A stretch of 64,000 bases of DNA, taken from JAVBKX01 sp031553835. GTDB lineage: Bacteria > Bacteroidota > Bacteroidia > Bacteroidales > Azobacteroidaceae. Each line of letters opens with the position of its first letter. Position 1 is the first letter of the stretch. The stretch covers positions 62,001 through 126,000 of the forward strand of contig JAVBKX010000023.1 in NCBI GenBank assembly GCA_031553835.1, read 5' to 3'. Below, one piece after another: positions 9,461 through 17,649 of the stretch. Both the position numbers and the translations under genes were made by a program. Under the pieces are notes generated by a model that was not told the DNA's origin, did no database searches, and saw only the letters and a list, made by a program, of their open reading frames with translations.

Positions 9461-10963
9461 ATGCGAAAAATAATTTTACTCTTGCTATTTTGTCTGATTG
9501 CAGGCAATTCATTTTCCCAGCCCTCTCCCAAGCGTGAATTCCGCGGTGTGTGGATGCACGTAATAGGTCAGAATTATTACCAAAACATGTCGCCCGAGCA
9601 AATGAAACAGTTTCTGACCGATGCGTTGGATCAGTTTCAAGCATTGCGTGTAAATGCTGTGATTTTTCAGGTTCGTCCCACGGCCGATGCTTTTTATTAT
9701 TCCAAAATTGAACCTTGGAGTAAATTTTTGACAGGGCAGCAAGGGATCGAGCCGGCAGGACGATTTGATCCGATGGAATTTATGATTGAAGAGTGCCATA
9801 AACGAAATATGGAATTTCATGCATGGCTTAATCCTTATCGAGTTACTTCCGATGGCAATAATTATCTCTGCAAATCCCATGTTTATTTTCGGCATCCCGA
9901 ATGGTTTGTACAATACGGTTCCCAGCTTTATTTCGATCCGGGCATTCCCGCTTGCCGGAAGCATATTTGCAATGTAGTCAAAGACATTGTAAAGCGATAT
10001 GATGTGGATGCTATTCACATGGATGATTATTTTTATCCGTATCCAATTGCAGGAGAAAAATTTCCGGATGAGATCAGTTTTGCCGTTTATGGAGAAGATT
10101 TTAAAAATCGAGCGGATTGGCGTCGGAATAATGTCAATGAATTGATAGAAGAATTGAATAAAACGATTAAAAAAGCAAAACCCTGGGTGCGATTTGGCGT
10201 CAGCCCTTTTGGTATTTATCGCAATATGAAAAATACGCCGGATGGTTCCGGAAGCTTAACAAATGGCCTGCAAAACTATGACGACCTTTACGCTGATGTC
10301 AAATTATGGGTGCGCAATGGTTGGATTGATTACAATATTCCTCAAATCTATTGGGAAATAGGTCATAAAACAGCCGATTATGAAACGTTGATTCGTTGGT
10401 GGAGCCGAAATAATTACGGAGCGCATTTGTACATCGGCCAGGACGTGGCGAAAACCGTTAAAACTTCCGATTTATTTCATGTTGATAAGAATCAATTACC
10501 TCGTAAAATGCAGTTGGAACGAACTCTTCCTGCCATATATGGCCATTGTTTTTGGCCTGGTTATGAAATCCTGCGCAATACAGGAGGGATAGCGGATAGT
10601 TTGCGGGTGGAATATCAGCGATATCCGGCATTGATTCCTGCTTATAAGCATTTATATGAAGGACAACCAAATGAAGTGAGATCGTTGAAAGCTGAATGGA
10701 CGCAGACAGGATATAGATTGCGCTGGAAACAAAACGGAAATCAGAAAAAGCCCAAAAATGCACAATACTATGTTGTGTATCGATTTCGTGAAACAGAACC
10801 GGTTCTGTTGGATGATCCGTCTAAAATTGTCAATGTTACTCGCAATACCGAATTAATGTTGCCTTATTCGGGAGGACAAACAGCATACAGGTATGTTGTA
10901 ACTTCAGTTGATCGTTATCACAATGAATCGAAAAAAGGAAAGTCGGTAGTTGTGAGATTGTAA
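9461..10963 (+). CDS. Glycosyl-hydrolase-like 10 (DUF187/GHL10) family secreted protein
   Basis: A 500-residue protein with an N-terminal signal peptide (MRKIILLLLFCLIAGNSFSQ). The body is a TIM-barrel of the GHL10/DUF187 family: KREFRGVWMHVIGQNYYQN at the start, VIFQVRPTADAFYYSKIEPW, FHAWLNPYRV, AIHMDDYFYPYP, FGVSPFGIYRN, and IPQIYWEIGHK. The C-terminal 90 residues look like a fibronectin-III-like domain (LKAEWTQTGYRLRWK, then YRYVVTSVDRYHNES). Family members are predicted glycosidases; YngK and related proteins are poorly characterised, so the substrate is open. It stands alone, facing away from uvrA. Confidence 0.85.
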   Translation: MRKIILLLLFCLIAGNSFSQPSPKREFRGVWMHVIGQNYYQNMSPEQMKQFLTDALDQFQALRVNAVIFQVRPTADAFYYSKIEPWSKFLTGQQGIEPAGRFDPMEFMIEECHKRNMEFHAWLNPYRVTSDGNNYLCKSHVYFRHPEWFVQYGSQLYFDPGIPACRKHICNVVKDIVKRYDVDAIHMDDYFYPYPIAGEKFPDEISFAVYGEDFKNRADWRRNNVNELIEELNKTIKKAKPWVRFGVSPFGIYRNMKNTPDGSGSLTNGLQNYDDLYADVKLWVRNGWIDYNIPQIYWEIGHKTADYETLIRWWSRNNYGAHLYIGQDVAKTVKTSDLFHVDKNQLPRKMQLERTLPAIYGHCFWPGYEILRNTGGIADSLRVEYQRYPALIPAYKHLYEGQPNEVRSLKAEWTQTGYRLRWKQNGNQKKPKNAQYYVVYRFRETEPVLLDDPSKIVNVTRNTELMLPYSGGQTAYRYVVTSVDRYHNESKKGKSVVVRL

Positions 10964-10983
10964 ACGAAAAAGGGATACTACAT

Positions 10984-11499
10984 TTATTCAGTGTACCACC
11001 TGGAATACATCAGATAGTTTTTTGCAATCTTCTGATTCATTTCTTTAGCCTGTTCGGGATCTACTCTTTTTACAAATTTGGCAGGAGTTCCGGCGTAAAT
11101 ACATCCCGGTTCGACAATCGTATTGCTTAATACAACCGATCCGGCGGCAATAATAGCTCCTTCTCCAATGACGGCATGATCCAACACTACTGCATTAATC
11201 CCGATTAAAGCGCCGTTTTCAATTTTAGCACCATGTATCGTAACATTATGCCCGATAGACACATCATCGCCAATAATAGTAACCGATTTTTCATATAAAG
11301 TATGAATAATACTGCCATCCTGAATATTCACGCGGTTTCCGATCCGAATGGAATTAACATCGCCACGCAGTACGGCATTATACCAAATGCTGCAATCGTC
11401 GCCCATAACCACATCACCAATGATGGTGGCATTTTCAGCCAAAAAAACATTCTTGCCTATTTGCGGAGTAAAACCTCTTATTGATTTAATTAAAGCCAT
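10984..11499 (-). CDS. Gamma-carbonic-anhydrase-like hexapeptide-repeat protein
   Basis: The 171-residue protein is a left-handed beta-helix of hexapeptide repeats, seen as repeated I-G-x-x-V units (IGDVVMGDDCSIWYNAVLRG, VNIQDGSIIH, IGHNVTIHGAKIENGALIG). The pattern of the YrdA/PaaY/CaiE gamma-CA-like family is clear. His residues in IIHTLYEKSV and IGHNVTIHGA occupy the places of the three zinc ligands. Activity as a carbonic anhydrase is not certain, since many members lack it. It converges with the GHL10 gene (20-base gap) and follows the S41 protease gene on the same strand after an 82-base gap. Confidence 0.9.
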   Translation of the reverse strand: MALIKSIRGFTPQIGKNVFLAENATIIGDVVMGDDCSIWYNAVLRGDVNSIRIGNRVNIQDGSIIHTLYEKSVTIIGDDVSIGHNVTIHGAKIENGALIGINAVVLDHAVIGEGAIIAAGSVVLSNTIVEPGCIYAGTPAKFVKRVDPEQAKEMNQKIAKNYLMYSRWYTE

Positions 11500-11581
11500 T
11501 ATTTAAGCAATAAATATTGTCATATAAGCCGGAAGATTAATATTCTTCAGGCGTGTGCTGCTATGCAAGTCGCCTGGAGCA

Positions 11582-13210
11582 TCAGGAGGCCTGGTCGGCG
11601 ACCGGGAATGCTTCTCCCTTGTTAATCACCTCCACCGCTTTTTTAATCATAATATCCTTGTCTAAATAGACCGGATAAAACCCGTCATCTCCAAAAATAT
11701 TACGAATAATACCGGCATAAGTCATTCTCTCAATCTGCTCTTTCGATGCATTGATTAATACCGGGCGTTTTCGGATCCCTTTAGACTCGGCAAAATCGGT
11801 CACTTTTTCCAATATTGGTTGAGTTTTCAGGTATTTCCAAAGCTCCTTATAATCTTTGAATCCGCTTAGTTTACTCCGGTTGCTATCTGTATATTGGAAT
11901 GCAAATTCATACAAAATGCCATTATTCATCAGGTTGGACAAGTAAGATGTCATGCCGACAGTATCCCGCGGAACATATATATCCGGCATGATTCCTCCGC
12001 CTCCATATACAGGCCGTCCAATGGCCGTATAGAATGTGTTTGCCTGATTGTGCAACAGGCTGTCATTCCCATTGTCATTCCCATTCATCCATCGTTCGAT
12101 AAATTTCTGCTCATATTCGGCATTTTTCCCTAACTCATAATCACGTTGAATACAACGTCCGGACGGTGTATAATATCGGGCGATAGTCAACCGCAGAGCA
12201 GAACCATCCGATAATGGTATTTGATTTTGTACCAATCCTTTGCCGAAAGAAGGCCGCCCGATGATTGTTCCACGGTCATTATCCTGAATGGCTCCGGCAA
12301 CAATTTCACTGGCGGAAGCAGAGGTTTCATTCATCAGAATAATCACAGGCGCCTGTTGTAAAGTTCCTGTACCATTGGCAATTGCATCGTTTCTTGGAAA
12401 AGCTTTCCCTTCGGTATATACAATAAGCTGTCCTCTGGACAAAAATTCATTAACAATATGGATCGCAGCATCCAAAAAACCTCCGGGATTATCGCGAAGA
12501 TCGACGATGTAAGCCGAGCAATTTTCTTTCATCAATTTCGCCATTCCGGTCAGAAATTCATCATAAGTAGTTCGTCCGAATTTATTGATTTTGATCAATC
12601 CGATATTTTCTGAAATTTTATATGCAATATCAACCGTATGCACGGGGACGTCGCCGCGCGTAATCGTATATTCCTGAACATTAGGAGAAGAAAGCCGTTT
12701 AATGCCAACAGTGACAGTCGTACCTTTTGGGCCGCGCAATGTTTTCATGATCCGTTCGTTCGTAATTTGTGGCCCGACAAATAGAGAATCATTTATAGTA
12801 ACAATCCGGTCTCCGGCCTGCAGTCCTACTTGTTCCGATGGCCCTCCCGATATTACATTTACAATCTTAATGGTATCCTTTTGTTTAATAAATTGTACTC
12901 CAATGCCACTAAAGTGTCCTTCCATTTCTTCATTGACAGTTTCCAAATCCGATGCCGGAATATACACGGAGTGAGGGTCCAGTTCTCCTACAATTTTGGG
13001 TAATGCATTTTCGACTAAATCTTTCATGTTGACGGAATCAACATAATCGTTGTCGATAATATCCAGAATCACATCAACTTTATTTCCGGAAGAAAGAAAT
13101 AATTTCCGGCCCAACGATTTGCCCGAAAAGTAGGTACCCAGGACAAATCCGGCAAGTATTGCCACTAAAACCAAAATAATGCACCATCCAAACCCCTTTT
13201 TTGATGTCAT
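11582..13210 (-). CDS. S41-family C-terminal processing peptidase (CtpA-like)
   Basis: A 542-residue envelope serine protease. It has an N-terminal membrane anchor (CIILVLVAILAGFVLG), then an N-terminal S41 region (DVILDIIDNDYVDSV, ELDPHSVYIPA). A PDZ domain follows (GIGVQFIKQKDTIKIVNVIS, GLQAGDRIVTIND), then the catalytic domain with DLRDNPGGFLDAA. The nucleophile Ser lies in NETSASASEIVAGA and the Lys base in SFGKGLVQNQI, so the Ser-Lys dyad is intact. It overlaps nothing; dCMP deaminase precedes it by 20 bases on the same strand, so the two are probably co-transcribed. It likely processes or degrades periplasmic proteins. Confidence 0.95.
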   Translation of the reverse strand: MTSKKGFGWCIILVLVAILAGFVLGTYFSGKSLGRKLFLSSGNKVDVILDIIDNDYVDSVNMKDLVENALPKIVGELDPHSVYIPASDLETVNEEMEGHFSGIGVQFIKQKDTIKIVNVISGGPSEQVGLQAGDRIVTINDSLFVGPQITNERIMKTLRGPKGTTVTVGIKRLSSPNVQEYTITRGDVPVHTVDIAYKISENIGLIKINKFGRTTYDEFLTGMAKLMKENCSAYIVDLRDNPGGFLDAAIHIVNEFLSRGQLIVYTEGKAFPRNDAIANGTGTLQQAPVIILMNETSASASEIVAGAIQDNDRGTIIGRPSFGKGLVQNQIPLSDGSALRLTIARYYTPSGRCIQRDYELGKNAEYEQKFIERWMNGNDNGNDSLLHNQANTFYTAIGRPVYGGGGIMPDIYVPRDTVGMTSYLSNLMNNGILYEFAFQYTDSNRSKLSGFKDYKELWKYLKTQPILEKVTDFAESKGIRKRPVLINASKEQIERMTYAGIIRNIFGDDGFYPVYLDKDIMIKKAVEVINKGEAFPVADQAS

Positions 13211-13230
13211 AACAACGTTGACTATTAAAA

Positions 13231-13662
13231 TTATTCGTTCATGTTTATAAAAACAACCTCTACATTGGCCCTTTCAAGCAGTTTAACTCCATCGTCGAGT
13301 CTGTATTGCTCCGAATATACGACTCGTTTGATTTTTGCCTGGATAATTAACTTGGCGCATTCGATACAGGGGGATGCTGTAACATACATGGTGGCATCTT
13401 TACTGCTGTTACTGGAACATGCTATTTTGCTGATAGCATTGGCTTCGGCGTGAAGAACGTATGGCTTTGTAACATTATTTTCGTCTTCGCAACAATTCTC
13501 GAAACCGGAAGGAGTGCCATTATAACCATCGGAAATAATCATCTGCTCCTTAACAATCAATGCCCCCACTTGCCTCCTTTTACAATAGGAATTTTCTGCC
13601 CATATTTGCGCCATTCGAAGATAACGCTTATCTAAAGCAAATTGTTTTTCTGAAGTTCCCAT
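13231..13662 (-). CDS. Deoxycytidylate (dCMP) deaminase
   Basis: A zinc-dependent deaminase converting dCMP to dUMP for thymidylate synthesis. I set the start at the ATG 13660-13662, giving 143 residues beginning MGTSEKQFALDKRYLRMA; the longer frame runs back through the rpsU promoter region. The zinc site is complete: HAEANAI gives His and the catalytic Glu, and ASPCIECAK gives the two Cys. GYNGTPSGFENCCED is typical of the ComEB/dCMP deaminase group. It is divergent from rpsU and probably the first gene of an operon with the S41 protease. Confidence 0.93.
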   Translation of the reverse strand: MGTSEKQFALDKRYLRMAQIWAENSYCKRRQVGALIVKEQMIISDGYNGTPSGFENCCEDENNVTKPYVLHAEANAISKIACSSNSSKDATMYVTASPCIECAKLIIQAKIKRVVYSEQYRLDDGVKLLERANVEVVFINMNE

Positions 13663-13732
13663 TGTTGGCTTAAAAAATTTGAGTCCAAAATTACAATTAA
13701 AATATGAAGATGCAAAATAAGCGAAAAATAAA

Positions 13733-13763
13733 TTGCGAATATTCAAATAATGCATTACCTTTG
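13733..13763 (+). promoter_or_regulatory. Promoter of rpsU
   Basis: TTG at 13733-13735, 20 bases, then TACCTTTG at 13756-13763. This is a good fit to the Bacteroidota consensus. The rpsU ATG is 70 bases downstream, leaving a leader of about 60 bases. Confidence 0.65.
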
Positions 13764-13832
13764 CCCCCCGAAAAGTGAAAATAGTATAATACAACAAGAT
13801 AAACATTTAAGATTTAACAACGTAAAGAAATT

Positions 13833-14024
13833 ATGATCATTGTTCCATTAAAAGAAGGCGAAAACATTGAAAGAGCCTTGAAAAAATTTAAAAGAAAATT
13901 TGAAAAAACAGGCACGGTAAAAGAACTCAGAAGAAGGCAAGCATTCTCCAAACCTTCTGTAGAAAAGAGGAAACAAAAAATTCACGCCGTTTACGTTCAA
14001 AAACTGCAACAAGCAGAAGAATAA
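13833..14024 (+). CDS. rpsU: 30S ribosomal protein bS21
   Basis: A 63-residue basic protein of the small ribosomal subunit. The sequence MIIVPLKEGENIERALKKFK and the later VKELRRRQAFSKPSVEKRK are those of Bacteroidota S21, needed in translation initiation. Length is normal for the phylum. In Bacteroidota S21 lies close to the anti-Shine-Dalgarno end of 16S rRNA. It begins the series rpsU, xerC, hpf, tRNAs, tuf common in Bacteroidales; the next gene starts 113 bases downstream. Confidence 0.97.
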   Translation: MIIVPLKEGENIERALKKFKRKFEKTGTVKELRRRQAFSKPSVEKRKQKIHAVYVQKLQQAEE

Positions 14025-14137
14025 TCTTCCTGAATAAAAACAGGAGTGGAAATCGAAGAATTTGTTTTTTCATCACCTTATTTCTTCTTTATTTTCATTT
14101 CTTTTATTATCTTCGTTGCGAATAAGAGCAACGTTTC

Positions 14138-15028
14138 ATGCTGATTGAGTCTTTTTTGCAATATCTCCGTTATGAGAGGAACTATTCATCTCATACGGTG
14201 TTGTCATATCAAAAAGATTTAGAACAGTTTATGACATACGTGACCGAATTGACCGGTACATTTGAGCCGGATATCGTTGATGCGTCGTTGGTAAGACAAT
14301 GGATTGTTTCGTTAATGGAAGACGATTATTCTCCCCGGTCCGTCAATAGGAAGTTAAGTTCTTTGAAATCATTTTTTAAATATTTATACCGGACCTCCCA
14401 CGTAAAAAAACTCTTTTTAAAAGGAATAAATGGCCCGAAAGCAAACAAACCTCTTCCGAATTTTGTTAAAGTAAAAGACATGGATCTTGTATTGTCGGAA
14501 GAACCGGTGCCTGATCTATGGGAAAATGTTCGAGATATGTTGATTGTCGATATTTTTTATTCTACAGGAATTCGATGTGCCGAGCTGGTAGGTTTGACCG
14601 ACGATGCAATTGATTTGAATGCCGGATTAATAAAAGTAACAGGGAAAAGGAACAAGCAACGGCTGATACCTTTTTCAGGCCAATTAAAAGACGCAATCCT
14701 GAATTATATGGAAACTCGCAATTCGGAATTGGAAAATGTGCAGCCTCGTGCTTTTTTTGTAAGAAAAGACGGGCGTCCATTGACCAATACAATAGTTTAC
14801 CATATAATCAAAAAGAAATTATCCGGAGTGCCCGGACTATCAAAACGAAGTCCTCACGTGTTGAGGCATACCTTTGCGACAAGTATGTTGAACAATGGTG
14901 CTGATTTGAATGCAGTCAAAGAATTATTGGGGCATGCGAGCTTATCATCCACCGAAGTTTATACACATACAACCTTTGAAGAATTAAAGAAAGTGTATCA
15001 TCAGGCTCATCCAAGAGCCGAAAATTAA
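14138..15028 (+). CDS. xerC: Tyrosine site-specific recombinase, XerC type
   Basis: The 296-residue recombinase resolves chromosome dimers at dif. The N-terminal SAM-like core-binding domain (FLQYLRYERNYSSHTVLSYQ) is followed by the catalytic domain. Catalytic residues are seen in STGIRCAELVGL (Arg), HVLRHTFATSM (His, Arg), LGHASLSSTEVYTH (His and the Tyr nucleophile), with a Lys in VTGKRNKQRLI. Position between rpsU and hpf is the conserved Bacteroidales context, so this is the housekeeping recombinase, not a phage integrase. XerC versus XerD naming is by context. It lies 13 bases before hpf. Confidence 0.92.
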   Translation: MLIESFLQYLRYERNYSSHTVLSYQKDLEQFMTYVTELTGTFEPDIVDASLVRQWIVSLMEDDYSPRSVNRKLSSLKSFFKYLYRTSHVKKLFLKGINGPKANKPLPNFVKVKDMDLVLSEEPVPDLWENVRDMLIVDIFYSTGIRCAELVGLTDDAIDLNAGLIKVTGKRNKQRLIPFSGQLKDAILNYMETRNSELENVQPRAFFVRKDGRPLTNTIVYHIIKKKLSGVPGLSKRSPHVLRHTFATSMLNNGADLNAVKELLGHASLSSTEVYTHTTFEELKKVYHQAHPRAEN

Positions 15029-15041
15029 AAAGGAGGTAGTT

Positions 15042-15338
15042 ATGGAAATCAGAATTCAGCCTATCCATTTTGATGTAAGCCAACAGTTGGAATCTTTTAT
15101 TCAAAAGAAAATTTCCAAATTGGAAAAGTATCACGACGGTATCATTGCCGCTGAAGTTGTATTGAAAGTGGTAAAGCCGGAAACGGCTATGAACAAGGAT
15201 GTTGCGGTGCGGTTGGAAGTACCGGGTCCCGACTTTTTCGCTACAAAAACCAGCGATTCATTTGAAGAAGCGATTGACATCGTTGCAGACGCGTTGGAAA
15301 AACAATTGCTTAAATATAAAGAAAAGCAACGCAAGTAA
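15042..15338 (+). CDS. hpf: Ribosome hibernation-promoting factor / sigma-54 modulation protein
   Basis: A 98-residue short-form HPF/RaiA protein that binds the 30S decoding region in stationary phase and blocks translation. The pattern MEIRIQPIHFDVSQQLESFI, KISKLEKYHDGI and FEEAIDIVADALEKQLLKYK matches the S30EA fold. A strong ribosome-binding-like stretch (AAGGAGG) precedes the ATG, which is unusual in Bacteroidota, where Shine-Dalgarno sequences are weak. It follows xerC closely and precedes the tRNA cluster. Confidence 0.93.
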   Translation: MEIRIQPIHFDVSQQLESFIQKKISKLEKYHDGIIAAEVVLKVVKPETAMNKDVAVRLEVPGPDFFATKTSDSFEEAIDIVADALEKQLLKYKEKQRK

Positions 15339-15429
15339 ATAAAATAATGCACAAATCATTTTGTGGATAAAAAAAATATATCTAAATTTGCAGCCGTTTC
15401 GCCGGAATTTTTCTCGAAACGGCTTTTTT

Positions 15430-15503
15430 GCCTCTTTAGCTCAGCTGGCCAGAGCACGTGATTTGTAATCTCGGGGTCGTTGGTTCGAATCCGACAAGAG
15501 GCT
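15430..15503 (+). tRNA. tRNA-Thr (anticodon TGT)
   Basis: Cloverleaf of 74 bases without encoded CCA. The acceptor GCCTCTT pairs with AAGAGGC. The anticodon loop TTTGTAA gives TGT (reads ACA). The T-arm GTTGG-TTCGAAT-CCGAC is perfect. The anticodon stem has one T-T opposition in the middle. It is the first of four tRNAs between hpf and tuf. Confidence 0.93.
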
Positions 15504-15526
15504 CGATGAAGGAGAGATGAATTGGA

Positions 15527-15558
15527 GGATCGACTTGGTTCAATCTGACAAGAAACTC
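15527..15558 (+). pseudogene. Degenerate copy of the 3' half of tRNA-Thr(TGT)
   Basis: The stretch starting GGATCGACTTGGTTC and ending TGACAAGAAACTC lines up with the 3' end of the tRNA just upstream (GGGTCGTTGGTTCG to CGACAAGAGGCTC), with a few substitutions and one small indel each way. No acceptor or D-arm partner is present, so it cannot fold as a tRNA. It starts 24 bases after the intact gene. It may be the relic of a duplicated tRNA gene or of an attachment site. Confidence 0.6.
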
Positions 15559-15563
15559 AAATC

Positions 15564-15650
15564 AATTAAGAATTAAAAATTAAAAATTACGAATGGAATA
15601 TGATTCCTCTTGCTATGTTCGTGGTTTTTAATTCTTAATTCTTAATTAAT
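15564..15650. repeat. Low-complexity imperfect inverted repeat (AATTAAGAATTAAAAATT type)
   Basis: The left arm uses AATTAAGAATT/AAAAATT words and the right arm TTTTTAATTCTTAATT words. A non-repeated loop of about 40 bases separates them. The element lies between tRNA-Thr and tRNA-Tyr. The same word set recurs upstream of rpoC (24341-24421). Confidence 0.7.
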
Positions 15651-15655
15651 GAAAA

Positions 15656-15738
15656 GGGCAGTTACCAGAGTGGCCAAATGGGGCTGACTGTAACTCAGCT
15701 GGCTTACGCCTTCGGTGGTTCGAATCCATCACTGCCCA
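15656..15738 (+). tRNA. tRNA-Tyr (anticodon GTA)
   Basis: A class II tRNA of 83 bases with a long variable arm (TGGCTTACGCCTTC). The acceptor GGGCAGT pairs with ACTGCCC. The anticodon stem GCTGA/TCAGC encloses CTGTAAC, giving GTA. The T-arm is intact. Confidence 0.93.
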
Positions 15739-15741
15739 CAA

Positions 15742-15808
15742 AACGGAGAATGAAAAATGGAGAATGGAGAATTAAACTCTCAACTCTCAATTTTTAACTC
15801 TCAATTGA
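15742..15808. repeat. Low-complexity imperfect inverted repeat (GGAGAATGAAAAATGG type)
   Basis: The left arm has GGAGAATGAAAAATGG and GGAGAATGGAGAATTAAA. The right arm has CTCTCAACTCTCAATT and TTTAACTCTCAATT. It fills the gap between tRNA-Tyr and tRNA-Gly. Confidence 0.6.
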
Positions 15809-15812
15809 AATT

Positions 15813-15885
15813 GCGGAAGTAGCTCAGTCGATAGAGCATTAGCCTTCCAAGCTGAGGGTCGCGGGTTTGAGTCCCGTCTTCCGCT
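15813..15885 (+). tRNA. tRNA-Gly (anticodon TCC)
   Basis: Cloverleaf of 73 bases: acceptor GCGGAAG with CTTCCGC, anticodon stem TTAGC/GCTGA around CTTCCAA (TCC), T-arm CGGG-TTTGAGT-CCCG. A genomic CCA follows directly at 15886-15888, unlike the neighbouring tRNAs; this may be chance. Confidence 0.93.
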
Positions 15886-15890
15886 CCATC

Positions 15891-15962
<72 letters not shown>

Positions 15963-16045
15963 CTGTGAAATGAAAACAATGAAATAATGAAAACAATGAA
16001 AATAATAATTTCTTCATTTTTTCGTTTCTTTCATTTCTTTCATTG
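15963..16045. repeat. Low-complexity imperfect inverted repeat upstream of tuf
   Basis: The left arm is made of GAAATGAAAACAATGAAA words and the right arm of TTTCTTTCATTTCTTTCATT words. It occupies nearly all of the gap between tRNA-Thr(GGT) and tuf. Confidence 0.65.
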
Positions 16046-16086
16046 ATTAAAGAAGCAATCACTAATCAAATAAAGAACATTTAATT

Positions 16087-17274
16087 ATGGCAAAAGAACA
16101 TTTTAACCGGTCGAAACCGCACGTTAACATCGGTACAATCGGTCACGTTGACCATGGTAAAACTACCTTGACCGCTGCTATTACTACAGTATTGGCAAAA
16201 AAAGGTCTTTCTGAAGTAAAATCATTCGATCAGATTGACAATGCTCCGGAAGAAAAAGAAAGAGGTATCACTATCAATACTTCTCACGTAGAATATGAAA
16301 CAGCTGCTCGTCACTATGCTCACGTTGACTGTCCGGGTCACGCCGACTACGTTAAGAACATGGTTACCGGTGCTGCACAGATGGACGGTGCTATTATCGT
16401 AGTTGCAGCAACTGATGGTCCTATGCCTCAAACTCGTGAACATATTCTTTTGGCTCGTCAGGTAAACGTTCCGAAGTTGGTTGTTTTTATGAACAAATGT
16501 GATATCGTTGACGACCCTGAAATGTTGGAATTGGTAGAAATGGAAATGCGCGAATTGTTGTCGTTCTATAATTTTGACGGAGACAATACGCCAGTGATTC
16601 AAGGTTCTGCATTAGGTGGATTGAATGGTATTCCTCAATGGGAAGAAAAAATCATGGATTTGATGGATGCTGTGGATAGTTGGATCCCACTTCCTCCGCG
16701 TGATGTTGACAAACCTTTCTTGATGCCGGTAGAAGACGTGTTCTCTATTACAGGTCGTGGAACTGTTGCTACAGGTCGTATTGAAACAGGTATTATTAAA
16801 ACCGGTGAAGAAATCCAAATCATTGGTTTGGGTTCAGAAGGAAAAAAATCAGTAGTGACCGGAGTGGAAATGTTCCGTAAGATTTTGGACGAAGGTCAGG
16901 CCGGAGACAACGTAGGTTTATTGCTTCGAGGTGTTGACAAAGATGAAATCAAACGGGGTATGGTAATTACTCACCCAAACAAAGTAAAACCTCATACTAA
17001 AGTTAAAGCAGAGGTGTATATTTTGAAAAAAGAAGAAGGTGGACGTCACACTCCATTTCATAACAAATACCGTCCTCAATTCTATATCCGTACATTGGAC
17101 GTAACAGGAGAAATCACTCTCCCGGAAGGAACTGAAATGGTAATGCCTGGTGATAATGTAACAATTACTGTAGAATTGATCTATCCGGTAGCTTGTAACG
17201 AAGGTCTTCGTTTTGCTATCCGTGAAGGTGGACGTACAGTAGGTGCAGGTCAGATTACTGAAATCATCGAATAA
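16087..17274 (+). CDS. tuf: Elongation factor Tu
   Basis: A 395-residue GTPase that delivers aminoacyl-tRNA to the ribosome. G-domain motifs are GHVDHGKTTLTAAI (P-loop), the switch region ERGITINTSHVEYE, DCPGHADYVKNM (G3) and MNKCDIVDD (G4). Domains 2 and 3 follow with VFSITGRGTVATGRIETG and PFHNKYRPQFYIRT. Length is normal. Codon use is strongly biased, as expected for a highly expressed gene. It lies between tRNA-Thr and tRNA-Trp, the standard Bacteroidales arrangement. Confidence 0.99.
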   Translation: MAKEHFNRSKPHVNIGTIGHVDHGKTTLTAAITTVLAKKGLSEVKSFDQIDNAPEEKERGITINTSHVEYETAARHYAHVDCPGHADYVKNMVTGAAQMDGAIIVVAATDGPMPQTREHILLARQVNVPKLVVFMNKCDIVDDPEMLELVEMEMRELLSFYNFDGDNTPVIQGSALGGLNGIPQWEEKIMDLMDAVDSWIPLPPRDVDKPFLMPVEDVFSITGRGTVATGRIETGIIKTGEEIQIIGLGSEGKKSVVTGVEMFRKILDEGQAGDNVGLLLRGVDKDEIKRGMVITHPNKVKPHTKVKAEVYILKKEEGGRHTPFHNKYRPQFYIRTLDVTGEITLPEGTEMVMPGDNVTITVELIYPVACNEGLRFAIREGGRTVGAGQITEIIE

Positions 17275-17278
17275 AATA

Positions 17279-17349
17279 AGTAGTTGACAAGTTAACTGGT
17301 AAACGAGTTGACAGCTCGTAAACTCTCAACTTGTAAACTTGTCAACTAA
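17279..17349. repeat. Inverted repeat (AGTTGACAAGTTAAC type) between tuf and tRNA-Trp
   Basis: The left arm includes AGTTGACAAGTTAACTGG and the right arm CTTGTAAACTTGTCAACT, with a smaller nested hairpin GAGTTGACAGCTCG between them. It lies just after the tuf stop and may act as a partial terminator or processing site, but it lacks a T-run. Confidence 0.7.
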
Positions 17350-17352
17350 TTT

Positions 17353-17425
17353 ACGGGTCTAGCTCAGTTGGTAGAGCATCGGTCTCCAAAACCGAGTGTC
17401 GGGAGTTCGAGTCTCTCGACCCGTG
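17353..17425 (+). tRNA. tRNA-Trp (anticodon CCA)
   Basis: Cloverleaf of 73 bases: acceptor ACGGGTC with GACCCGT, anticodon stem TCGGT/ACCGA around CTCCAAA (CCA), intact T-arm. It sits between tuf and secE, its usual place in Bacteroidales. Confidence 0.95.
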
Positions 17426-17446
17426 CTAAAAAAATCTATCAAATAG

Positions 17447-17641
17447 ATGAAAAAAATAATTAATTACATCAAAGAAGCTTATAACGAATTGGTTTATAAG
17501 GTATCTTGGCCTACCAGGGAAGAATTAACGAGCAGCGCTGTTGTAGTGATGTGCGCATCTTTGATTTTAGCAGTAGTAATATTCGCAGTCGATATAAGTT
17601 TTGAGAATATTATGAAATTCTTTTACACAAAAATCTTTTGA
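17447..17641 (+). CDS. secE: Preprotein translocase subunit SecE
   Basis: A 64-residue single-span inner-membrane protein of the SecYEG channel. It has the conserved amphipathic segment YKVSWPTREELTSSAVVVM followed by one membrane helix (LILAVVIFAVDISF). This is the short, one-helix form typical of most bacteria. The start is 21 bases after tRNA-Trp and nusG follows after 8 bases. Confidence 0.96.
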   Translation: MKKIINYIKEAYNELVYKVSWPTREELTSSAVVVMCASLILAVVIFAVDISFENIMKFFYTKIF

Positions 17642-17649
17642 GTTAAAGC

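Noticed and set aside
13663..13806. N-terminal extension of dCMP deaminase
   Set aside because: It runs through the divergent promoter of rpsU, and the family N-terminus fits the start at 13662.
14138..15028. Tyrosine recombinase as the integrase of a mobile element
   Set aside because: Its place between rpsU and hpf is the conserved housekeeping XerC position, and no other phage or element genes lie nearby.
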